From NCBI GenBank assembly GCA_965203755.1, contig OZ241910.1:2356001-2420000 (forward strand): a stretch of DNA of 64,000 nucleotides, given 5' to 3'. Origin of the DNA: UBA6055 sp965203755. GTDB taxonomy: Bacteria; Chloroflexota; Anaerolineae; Aggregatilineales; Phototrophicaceae. Under the pieces are notes generated by a model. That model searched no databases. It worked only from the letters and a program-made list of their open reading frames with translations, and was not told where the DNA came from. Below are positions 51,646 to 59,616 of the stretch, one piece after another. The position numbers and the translations under genes are program-made. The stretch's first letter is position 1. Every line of letters begins with the position of its first letter.

Positions 51646-52621
51646 AGGCGGCCGGGGTAATCCCCAAAGCGAGCAGCCCCAGCGCGCCCCAGACGGCGTA
51701 TCCAAACACGGTGATGCCATGAAGGAGAAAGCCAAGCGATAGGGCTGTCAAATGATCCATGCCAACCAGCTGCCCGGTCAGTATAATCGCCGCCTCAAAA
51801 GGGCCCAAGGCGGCGACGCTCACCGGCAGCGCAATGCTAAGCGATGCCAGAGCGATGCCCAGCGGTACGCTGTGAGCGAAGTTGACCTGAATCCCAAGCG
51901 CCCGGTGCAGAAAATAAAAAGCGGCGAATGACATTGCCCACGCGATGCCGGTCCAGGCCCCGCAAAAAATCAGCGGACGGATTTGGGTCAAGGGCTGCAG
52001 GCCCATCAGCAGATTGTCCAGCATGACCTTGAGCGGCAGCCGCCGCAGGAATGGAAACAGGTCCAGCAGCTTGTCGAGGCCGCGATAGGCAAATTGAGGA
52101 ACCCGGGCGAAGATGAGCAGCCCGGCGAAACCCGACAAAGCGAGCAGACCAAAAACAGCGGCGGTTTGCGTTACTTGCGGCGGCGCATCGGGCAGCTGAC
52201 TGACGGTGATGGCAATCATCAAGACGACAGCCAGCGTATCGACCAAGCGTTCAATGACGATGCTGGCTGCCGATGTGACGATAGGGACGCCGCCCCGAAC
52301 CGCCAGCAGGCTGCGGGCGACCTCGCCCATACGCAAGGGGAGTTGATTGCCAAGAAACATCACATTGACAATATGGGATGCCTGAACGAGCGGCAGGCGA
52401 TAGCCCAGCAATCCCCACCAGCGAACGCCTCGGGTGAACAAAGACAGGGTGACAAACAAAAAGGCGATCAGCAGCTGACCTGAATCGGCTTTTTGAATGC
52501 TGTCAGCCACATCCGCGACCGGCGCCCCGCGCAGTATGAGCAGCAATGAGCCGCCGCTGACGATCATGCTGATGGCGATCACCGCTAGACGTTTGGCGGT
52601 CAATGTTTTCTCCAGAATCAT
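51608..52621 (-). CDS. LPG-synthase-TM/flippase-like membrane protein
   Basis: 337 aa with about eight helices. It fits the lysylphosphatidylglycerol synthase TM (AglD2/flippase-like) family: an RGVRWWGLLG segment, then the NVMFLGNQLPLRMGEVARSL block, ASIVIERLVDTLAVV, and ALPVSVAALGPFEAAIIL. Members are linked to lipid or glycan export, but the substrate is not predictable. The ATG at 52621 is chosen; a TTG at 52660 is the longer option. TATAAT on the minus strand (52633-52628) ends six bases before the ATG, so the mRNA could be leaderless. Confidence 0.82.
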   Translation of the reverse strand: MILEKTLTAKRLAVIAISMIVSGGSLLLILRGAPVADVADSIQKADSGQLLIAFLFVTLSLFTRGVRWWGLLGYRLPLVQASHIVNVMFLGNQLPLRMGEVARSLLAVRGGVPIVTSAASIVIERLVDTLAVVLMIAITVSQLPDAPPQVTQTAAVFGLLALSGFAGLLIFARVPQFAYRGLDKLLDLFPFLRRLPLKVMLDNLLMGLQPLTQIRPLIFCGAWTGIAWAMSFAAFYFLHRALGIQVNFAHSVPLGIALASLSIALPVSVAALGPFEAAIILTGQLVGMDHLTALSLGFLLHGITVFGYAVWGALGLLALGITPAAFKAGQRQSAGKA

Positions 52622-52627
52622 CCGCCT

Positions 52628-52633
52628 ATTATA
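52628..52633 (-). promoter_or_regulatory. Consensus -10 immediately before the flippase-like ATG
   Basis: TATAAT on the minus strand lies six bases from the start codon, which fits transcription beginning at or near the ATG. No strong -35 is seen. Confidence 0.4.
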
Positions 52634-52677
52634 ATCATGCTTGGCTGAATCAACAGCCAAAACAATCGATATCTGAA

Positions 52678-52706
52678 TTGACGCTTATCCTGGCAAAAGC
52701 TATACT
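52678..52706 (+). promoter_or_regulatory. Promoter of the Trm112 gene
   Basis: TTGACG at 52678-52683, a 17-base spacer and TATACT at 52701-52706, about 41 bases before the ATG at 52747. Confidence 0.7.
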
Positions 52707-52746
52707 CAAGCCATACAGTGGATCGACATTTGGAAAAGGAAAGCTG

Positions 52747-52986
52747 ATGGCGGCAGTACCTGATGAACTGATGAAAATTCTGCGCTGCCCGGTGGCGGTG
52801 CATTACAAAAACAAAGGCGATGACCCCGGGCAGCTGCGTTTGGTGAAAGACAGTTGGCTGGTGTGCGACGACAGCGGCTGTAAATATCCTATTCGGGACG
52901 GCATTCCGGTTATGCTGGTGGATGAAGGCGAGAAGTGGAAAGACACCCCCGAAGCTGATCTGCCGCTGCCGCCGCCGTCTGAATAA
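52747..52986 (+). CDS. Trm112-family small protein
   Basis: 79 aa. The family frame is clear: LMKILRCPVAVHY, the CDDSGCKYPIRDGIPVMLVDE strand and a Pro-rich tail. Trm112-type proteins act as small partners (methyltransferase activators in eukaryotes and archaea); the bacterial role is unclear. The first CxxC of the family is reduced to a single Cys here, so zinc binding is doubtful. AAGGA lies six bases before the ATG. Confidence 0.8.
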   Translation: MAAVPDELMKILRCPVAVHYKNKGDDPGQLRLVKDSWLVCDDSGCKYPIRDGIPVMLVDEGEKWKDTPEADLPLPPPSE

Positions 52987-53006
52987 AGGGATTCGTTCTG
53001 ATAAGT

Positions 53007-55619
53007 CTAAGCGCCGACCCGTTCAGGCGGTCGGGATTCAAAAACAAAATCGACGCCATCCTCGTCAAGGTTGATTCGGACGCGGTCGCCTTCGCTGACC
53101 TTGCCCTCAAGAATCGCCAGCGCCAGCGGATCATGAAGATGCCGTTGGATGGCGCGTTTCAGCGGCCGGGCGCCAAACACCGGATCCCAGCCCAATTCCG
53201 CCAGCAGGATTTTAGCGTCTGCGCTTACCTCAATCGTGATGCGGCGCTCTGCCAGCAGCCGCTCCAGCCGGCGCAGCTGTAGTTCGGCAATGCGGATAAG
53301 GTGTTCCTGCGTCAAGCTGTGGAAGATAATGACCTCATCCAGCCGATTCAGAAACTCGGGGCGGAAGTATCGGTCAAGTTCGCCCATGACAGCGTTTCGC
53401 TGCGCGGCCGAGTCTGACGCTGCGCCCATCTGCTTGATGAGCGCACTGCCGACATTGCTGGTCATAATGATGACGGTATTGGTGAAGTTGACGGTGCGTC
53501 CCTGTCCATCCGTCAGCCGCCCGTCGTCAAAGACCTGCAAGAAGATGTTAAAGACATCAGGATGCGCTTTTTCGATCTCGTCGAACAGGACAACGCTGTA
53601 AGGACGGCGGCGAACCGCTTCGGTCAGCTGCCCGCCTTCTTCATAGCCAACATAGCCGGGCGGCGCGCCAATCAGACGGGCGATGCTGTGTTTTTCGCCA
53701 TATTCACTCATGTCTATCCGTATCATGGCCTGCTCGTCGGCGAATAAAAATTGAGCCAGCGAACGCGCCATTTCGGTTTTGCCGACGCCGGTTGGGCCCA
53801 GAAACAGGAATGCGCCGGTTGGACGGCGCGGGTCTTGCAGGCCGGCGCGGCTGCGGCGAACGGCAGCCGAAACCGCTTGAATGGCGGCATCTTGACCGAC
53901 AACGCGGTCATGCAGGCGGTCTTCCATCTGCATCAGCTTTTCGATCTCGCCTTCCAGCAGCCGCGTGACCGGGACACCCGTCCAGCGGCTGACAATGGCG
54001 GCGACCTCATCGGCATCCACCTCTTCCTTGAGCATCAATGAACCCTCGCCGCGCATGGCTTCGATGGCCTCTTCGCGTTCCAGCAGCGCTTTCTCCAATT
54101 CCGGCAGCGCGCCATAGCGCAGGCGGGCCGCCGCTTCCAGGTTGCTCTGGCGTTCGGCGCGTTCTAACTGGATTCGGGCTTCGTCGATGTTCGCTTTGAT
54201 GGCCGACATGCTCTGAATCATACTTTTCTCGCGCTGCCAGACAGCCAGCAGGCCGCCGAGTTCTTCCCGGGCATCGGCAAGCTCGATTTCAAGGTCGCCC
54301 AAGCGCCGTTTGGAAGCGGCGTCTTTTTCCTTTCGCAAAGCCGCGCGCTCGATTTCCAACTGCATAATCTGCCGCTCGATTTTGTCAAGCTGCGCCGGTT
54401 TGCTGTCGATTTCCATTTTGAGATGCGCGGCGGCTTCGTCAATCAAATCAATGGCTTTATCGGGCAGCTGGCGGTCGGGCAAATAGCGGTGACTCAGGGC
54501 GGCGGCGGCGATGACAGCGCCGTCCTGAATCCGGACCCCGTGATGCACCTCATAACGTTCCTTCAGCCCGCGCAGAATGCTAATCGTATCTTCCACAGTG
54601 GGCTCCTGCACATAAATGGGCTGGAAGCGGCGTTCAAGCGCGGCGTCTTTTTCGATATGCTGACGGTATTCGTCCAGGGTGGTTGCCCCAATCATCCTTA
54701 GCTCGCCGCGCGCCAGCATCGGCTTGAGCATATTGCCGGCATCCATCGCGCCGTCGGCGCGGCCGGCGCCGACGATATTGTGAAGCTCGTCAATGAACAG
54801 GACAATCTCGCCGTCGCTTTGGGCGATCTCTTTCAGAACCGCTTGCAGGCGCTCTTCAAATTCGCCGCGGAATTTGCTGCCGGCCACCAGCGCCGCCATA
54901 TCCAGCGCGATGATGGTTTTGTCTTTCAGTCCATCGGGGACATCCCCGTTCACAATGCGCTGCGCCAGCCCTTCGGCAATGGCGGTTTTGCCCACTCCCG
55001 CCTCGCCAATCAGCGCCGGGTTGTTTTTGGTGCGGCGGCTAATCACATGAATCAAGCGCCGGATCTCCTCATCGCGTCCAATGACCGGATCAAGCGTCCC
55101 CTGACGGGCGTCGCTGGTCAGGTCGCGTCCGAACCGGGTCAGGCTTTCATAGGTGGATTCGGGGTCGGGGCTGGTGATGCGCTGCTGACCGCGTATCGCC
55201 TGAAGCGCTTGCAGGATGTCATCATCATCGACGGCATGGCGCCGCAGCGCCGCGCCCATATCGCGCTCCTTGGACAAAGCCAAAAGCAGGTGTTCCGTGC
55301 TGGTGTATTCATCGCGCATTCTTTGGGCTTCTTTTTCGGCTTGGGTCAAGACCTGCAAGCTGGCGCGGCTGATCTGAACGCTCGCCGATGGCTGGCTTGC
55401 GCGCGGCGGCTTTTCCAGCGAGTCTTTTAATTCCGCGGTGATGGCGGCGGGATGGGCGCCGATTTTCTGGATGATGCGAGGGACAAGACCGTCTTCCTGT
55501 TCAAGTAATCCCAGGCAGATGTGCAGGGGTTCAATGGCGGTATGATGATGTTCGCCGGCGATGCTCTGCGCCTTGAGCAGGGCCTGCTGCGCCTTGTTGG
55601 TGTAGCGGCTGAAATCCAT
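53007..55619 (-). CDS. clpB: ClpB disaggregase
   Basis: 870 aa, AAA+ chaperone that resolubilises aggregates with DnaK. Order: Clp N domain (residues ~1-145), NBD1 with GEAGVGKT near residue 205 and LFIDELHNIVGAG, the long middle coiled coil (~400-525) and NBD2 with GPTGVGKT near 610, then VLFDEIEKAHPDVFN. The start ATG follows AAAGGA by nine bases. I found no CIRCE element in its 239-base upstream region, so heat control is not visible. Confidence 0.97.
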   Translation of the reverse strand: MDFSRYTNKAQQALLKAQSIAGEHHHTAIEPLHICLGLLEQEDGLVPRIIQKIGAHPAAITAELKDSLEKPPRASQPSASVQISRASLQVLTQAEKEAQRMRDEYTSTEHLLLALSKERDMGAALRRHAVDDDDILQALQAIRGQQRITSPDPESTYESLTRFGRDLTSDARQGTLDPVIGRDEEIRRLIHVISRRTKNNPALIGEAGVGKTAIAEGLAQRIVNGDVPDGLKDKTIIALDMAALVAGSKFRGEFEERLQAVLKEIAQSDGEIVLFIDELHNIVGAGRADGAMDAGNMLKPMLARGELRMIGATTLDEYRQHIEKDAALERRFQPIYVQEPTVEDTISILRGLKERYEVHHGVRIQDGAVIAAAALSHRYLPDRQLPDKAIDLIDEAAAHLKMEIDSKPAQLDKIERQIMQLEIERAALRKEKDAASKRRLGDLEIELADAREELGGLLAVWQREKSMIQSMSAIKANIDEARIQLERAERQSNLEAAARLRYGALPELEKALLEREEAIEAMRGEGSLMLKEEVDADEVAAIVSRWTGVPVTRLLEGEIEKLMQMEDRLHDRVVGQDAAIQAVSAAVRRSRAGLQDPRRPTGAFLFLGPTGVGKTEMARSLAQFLFADEQAMIRIDMSEYGEKHSIARLIGAPPGYVGYEEGGQLTEAVRRRPYSVVLFDEIEKAHPDVFNIFLQVFDDGRLTDGQGRTVNFTNTVIIMTSNVGSALIKQMGAASDSAAQRNAVMGELDRYFRPEFLNRLDEVIIFHSLTQEHLIRIAELQLRRLERLLAERRITIEVSADAKILLAELGWDPVFGARPLKRAIQRHLHDPLALAILEGKVSEGDRVRINLDEDGVDFVFESRPPERVGA

Positions 55620-55858
55620 GGCTAACCGTTCCTTTCACTCTCCGATATCAGCGCTTTTATTGTCATGGGATGGCGTCGGAAAGATATTAGAAGGATGTCA
55701 GATTTTTGTTAGCGTCCGGCCGCTTTTGGATTTGGAAAGGGCAGGGCGACGTGATTCTCTCTAACGATATAGCTGCTTGTGTCTTGCTCGGGTCATGTAA
55801 TTGTGAGTTATGTAAATAAACAATGGACAAGATCATGTTGTCGCTAGTCTAGCTGTAC

Positions 55859-56815
55859 TTACGGTAAATTGGAGACAGAAGAGCGCAAAACAGTCCCCGC
55901 GCCTTGAATGGAGAAGGTCTCAATGCAGGCCGGAATCAAACCGGTCTGCCCTTTTTTCAAAACGACCGTCTCATGTCCCTTTGCTTGAATCCGCAGCTGC
56001 CCCTCGATGCAGGTCAGCGATTGGAAGCGGCCCTCTGTTGATATGTTCATCGGCGCCGCTTTCAGCCGATGCCGCCAGGTGCGAAAATAATCGCCGGCCA
56101 CGATGAGACCGTCGGCGGGGCGGGCAACAGCCGGCAATGCGCCCAGGTTTGATACTTGCAAGCCTTTGTCGATATGCAGTTGGCGCGGCCTGCCATCCAG
56201 CCCCACCCGACCCCAGTCATACAGGCGATAGGTGATGTCGCTGGATTGCTGAATCTCATAAATCAGCAGCCCCGGACCAAGAGCATGGACCGTATTGGCT
56301 GGAATATAAAGCGCATCGCCAGCCTTGACGTTCGCATAAACCAAATGATTTTCCAGTTGGCCGCTGCGGATGGCCGCCGCCATCTGTTCGCGGGAAGTTC
56401 CCGGTCGCAGCCCGATGACCAGCCGCGCGCCCTCATCGGCTGACAGGACGACCCAGGCCTCGGTTTTGCCGCGCGGTTCGCCTTCGAGTTCACGCGCTTG
56501 CCGGTCATTGGGATGCACTTGAATCGAAAGCCAGGCGGCGGCGTCAATCATCTTGACAAGCAGCGGAAATCCATCGGCCGGGTCGCTGGCGCCGCCGATC
56601 AGCGCGGGGCCATAAGCCAGCAGCAGTTCGCGCAGTGTCCAGCCTTGGAGCGCGCCGTTGGCAGCGATGGATGTATCGTGCATTTCCCACGCTTCGCCAT
56701 AGGGCGCTTGTGTGGGCAGCCGCTTGTCCATTTCCACAGCCAGCCTTCGGCCGCCCCAAACCTTGACATGCAGGCTCGGCTGCAATTTAAGCGGATACAG
56801 ACGGGGTTTTTGCAT
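55859..56815 (-). CDS. manA: Mannose-6-phosphate isomerase, class I
   Basis: 318 aa, cupin metalloenzyme. It interconverts mannose-6-P and fructose-6-P to feed mannose glycans. The zinc ligands are visible: Gln/His in SIQVHPND, Glu in GKTEAWVVL and His in PANTVHALGPG. VKVWGGRRLA at the start is typical. I chose 56815, where GAGAGG precedes the ATG; the longer frame to 56845 has no site. Divergent from the coiled-coil membrane gene. Confidence 0.93.
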   Translation of the reverse strand: MQKPRLYPLKLQPSLHVKVWGGRRLAVEMDKRLPTQAPYGEAWEMHDTSIAANGALQGWTLRELLLAYGPALIGGASDPADGFPLLVKMIDAAAWLSIQVHPNDRQARELEGEPRGKTEAWVVLSADEGARLVIGLRPGTSREQMAAAIRSGQLENHLVYANVKAGDALYIPANTVHALGPGLLIYEIQQSSDITYRLYDWGRVGLDGRPRQLHIDKGLQVSNLGALPAVARPADGLIVAGDYFRTWRHRLKAAPMNISTEGRFQSLTCIEGQLRIQAKGHETVVLKKGQTGLIPACIETFSIQGAGTVLRSSVSNLP

Positions 56816-56950
56816 CGAGCCTCTCCTTATAATACAGTGCGGCAATATCTACAGTTTATTCTATGACATCGCTCTCGTATGTTATAATGGCGCAATTCAG
56901 TTGAACGACTTTTGTATTGACCTAGCCATCTAACGCCGCAGGTTCTCGTT

Positions 56951-58327
56951 ATGATTGAACAGCCCACCCTACAGGATTACCTGGATGACATGCACGCTTT
57001 CGGGATTCCCGACTTGTTTCAGCTGAATCTAAGCCCGCGCGAACGCGCTGCCGGGATTCGTAAAGCCAGGCAGGAGCTTGGCCGACTCCGAACGGAGTTG
57101 ATACATCACCGCGGCACCCTCAATGAGAATAATCAGGCATTGTCCGCCGATGAACTGAAACGCGTGGCAGCCCCTTTTAATCTGCTGCTCCTGCTGCACG
57201 AACAGCTGGCTGATGAAGTCAATACGCTGGAGCAAAGCCTAAGCAGCGGCAAGGCGCTGCCGCCAGGTCTGGAATTTGGACGGCGCATCTTTGGCGATGA
57301 ACAGGCGGGCGAATGGTTTGTGGGCAGCCAGGAGCAGTTTAATGATTGGCACAACATCCAGCAGTTCAAGCAGCGCCTTGATGCCCTAAAAGAAAAAGGG
57401 CGGCCGCTGCGCCAGAGACTGGGCGAGATTCGCACCGAACTTGAGGCGCGCGGGAAAGAGCGTCAAAAGATACAGCGACGGCTGAACAAACGGCATAAGC
57501 GCAGCTTTGTTTTGCGGCGCATCGGGCTGCTTGTCGCGCTGATGGCGGCGAGCGGGGGTGTTGGCTTTTATTATTTTAATACATTCAGGGACTTCAGTGT
57601 CATCGCCTTGGGGCTGGCGGCTGCCTGTGCGCTGCTGATGCCCATCGTCATGGTCAACTGGAAGACTCCCAGAACCCGACTTAATGCCAGGCGGCGCCGA
57701 TTGGAAACCGAAATGCGCCGCTTGCAGGATGAAGGCAATCAGCTGAAGCAGCGCTATCAGCCGCTTGAATTGCAGATTAAAGCGCGGGAGGTGCATTACA
57801 AGCGCATGAGAGACACCTGGGAGGAAGCCCGACTGATCAAACAGCGCCTCGATGCCTTTATTAAGGAAGGGCAGCCCATGCGCGAGCAGCTTCATCGCAT
57901 TCGGATGGAGCTTGATGAACTCAAGCCCAAGCGCGAAAAATTGCAGCGCAAGCTGAACAAACGTCAAAGGCGCGGAGCTTTTACAGTCCGCATGGTCTTT
58001 TACAGTATGCTGGCGCTTGCGAGCGGCGGCGGCGGCTTTTACCTGGATTATATGATGAGACCGGACGCCGCTGCCATCAGCTACGGCTTGGCGGCCTTCT
58101 TCATCCTGCTGATGCCCCTGGCCTACATTGACCGCGAAAGACGCAACATGAAACTGACGTCTTCACTGCGCCAGATAGAAACCCAGATGCGGCGCCTGCA
58201 AAATGATGGCAGGCAGATTATGAAACGTTATCATCCGATTGAACTGCAAATCAAAACCCTGATCGCGCAATACAAGCGGCTGCGGGCTGGATTAAAAACC
58301 AGCGTCCAAACGCCCTATGTGGCATAG
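56951..58327 (+). CDS. Membrane protein with a duplicated coiled-coil/two-TM module
   Basis: 458 aa. After an N-terminal helical region (residues ~1-135) there are two copies of one ~157-residue module (~138-293 and ~295-450). Each is a charged coil (KQRLDA ... QRRLNKR at 140/176; KQRLDA ... QRKLNKR at 297/332), two hydrophobic helices with a Gly-rich first one (AASGGVGFYYF; ALASGGGGFYLDY), then a second coil ending RYQPLELQIK (268) or RYHPIELQIK (426). I recognise no family. It is probably a membrane scaffold with cytosolic coils. It is convergent with the second sugar dehydrogenase. Confidence 0.78.
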   Translation: MIEQPTLQDYLDDMHAFGIPDLFQLNLSPRERAAGIRKARQELGRLRTELIHHRGTLNENNQALSADELKRVAAPFNLLLLLHEQLADEVNTLEQSLSSGKALPPGLEFGRRIFGDEQAGEWFVGSQEQFNDWHNIQQFKQRLDALKEKGRPLRQRLGEIRTELEARGKERQKIQRRLNKRHKRSFVLRRIGLLVALMAASGGVGFYYFNTFRDFSVIALGLAAACALLMPIVMVNWKTPRTRLNARRRRLETEMRRLQDEGNQLKQRYQPLELQIKAREVHYKRMRDTWEEARLIKQRLDAFIKEGQPMREQLHRIRMELDELKPKREKLQRKLNKRQRRGAFTVRMVFYSMLALASGGGGFYLDYMMRPDAAAISYGLAAFFILLMPLAYIDRERRNMKLTSSLRQIETQMRRLQNDGRQIMKRYHPIELQIKTLIAQYKRLRAGLKTSVQTPYVA

Positions 58328-58329
58328 AA

Positions 58330-59508
58330 TTAAGCGGGGTCAAGACGATACAGCCGGCCGCCATAATCAACGATGTGGATTTCCCCTTGCTCATCTTCGC
58401 CAAAGCTGCTGATTTGAAAGCCGGTATGCAAGAATTGGCTGGTATGCCATTGCAGCTGCCTGTCGCGCCACGATGCCCAAACGCGCCCGGAACAATAATC
58501 ACCAAAAAGATAGACCGCCTCCAAGTCTGGGATGGCGCCGCCGCGGTAGACATAACCGCCGGTGACCGAGCAGCCCAAAGTATGGCTGTATTCGGCAAAG
58601 GGCGGGACGTGGCTGGCGGCAGCGCCGCCGGCAAAGGGATGGCTTGCCTCCCAGATGTTCCAGCCATAATTCTCGCCGCCCTGGCTGCCGGCCGGCTGGA
58701 AGTTCACCTCTTCCCACTGGTTTTGACCGACATCGGCAAGATATAAATCACCGGTTTGGCGGTCAAAGCTGAAGCGCCATACGTTTCTCAAGCCATAAGC
58801 CCAGATTTCGTCCAGCCCGGCGTCGTTGCCGACAAAGGGATTGTCGGCTGGAATGGCATAAGGCAAGCCCTTATCGACATCAATCCGCAGAATCGACCCC
58901 AGCAGCATAAGCGTATTTTGTCCGGCGCCGAGGGGATCATTGGCAAAACCCCCATCGCCTAATGTGATATAGAGATAGCCATCAGGCCCAAAGTCAATAT
59001 GCCCGCCGTTGTGGTTGTTGTAAGGCTGTGAAATGCGAAAGATGATTTGACCGCTGCCGGCATCGGCCAGGTCAGGATTGCCGGGCGAAACCTGATAGCG
59101 GGACACCACTGTGCTGCCGGCGCGGTCGGTATAGTTGATGTAAAACCAGCCATTCGTCTGATAATCAAGATGAAAAGCCAAGCCCAGCAGCCCTTGCTCG
59201 CTGTATTGTGCGGTAAGCGCCGATGGCGTGATCAGGCTGGAAACATCCAGAAAAGGCTGCGTCAGCGTTTCGCCGTTTTCGATAATCAGGATTTTCCCGG
59301 CCTGCTCCACCACGAACAGTCGGTTCGAGCCATCGCCGGCATGGGTGACATACAATGGGCGCGTTAGTCCGTTCGCAATTTCAGTTAATCTGACCTGTCC
59401 GGCGATGGGCGCCGCGCCGCGTGTGGTCACCGGCGGCTCTTCCTGCTGCTGGGCGGCCATGCCAAGGGGCAGGACGGAGATGATCAAAACGATCCAGCAT
59501 ATCTTCAT
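58330..59508 (-). CDS. Second exported PQQ-dependent sugar dehydrogenase-like protein
   Basis: 392 aa with a signal peptide (residues 1-19, IVLIISVLPLGMAA). It is a beta-propeller of the same family as the 3310 gene: ANGLTRPLYVTHAGDGSNRL, SEQGLLGLAFHLDY, NNHNGGHIDFGPDGYLYITL with the conserved His, AYGLRNVWRFSFD and the C-terminal Cys-containing FGDYCSGRVWAS blade. The start at 59508 has AAGGAAC nearby. The two copies are only moderately alike. It is the last gene before the NACHT cluster. Confidence 0.84.
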   Translation of the reverse strand: MKICWIVLIISVLPLGMAAQQQEEPPVTTRGAAPIAGQVRLTEIANGLTRPLYVTHAGDGSNRLFVVEQAGKILIIENGETLTQPFLDVSSLITPSALTAQYSEQGLLGLAFHLDYQTNGWFYINYTDRAGSTVVSRYQVSPGNPDLADAGSGQIIFRISQPYNNHNGGHIDFGPDGYLYITLGDGGFANDPLGAGQNTLMLLGSILRIDVDKGLPYAIPADNPFVGNDAGLDEIWAYGLRNVWRFSFDRQTGDLYLADVGQNQWEEVNFQPAGSQGGENYGWNIWEASHPFAGGAAASHVPPFAEYSHTLGCSVTGGYVYRGGAIPDLEAVYLFGDYCSGRVWASWRDRQLQWHTSQFLHTGFQISSFGEDEQGEIHIVDYGGRLYRLDPA

Positions 59509-59616
59509 TGGCGTTCCTTTGAATGTAATGGCAAACCAATATCCCATTCCAGCCATTGTAGCATGAACAGCCGCCTTTGGGTCAATCGGGTTTATGGGTC
59601 TCTGACAGCCGCCAAG

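Noticed and set aside
55620..55858. A CIRCE-like heat-shock operator before clpB
   Set aside because: GAGTG and TTAGC strings occur but not as a TTAGCACTC-N9-GAGTGCTAA pair; no operator can be claimed.
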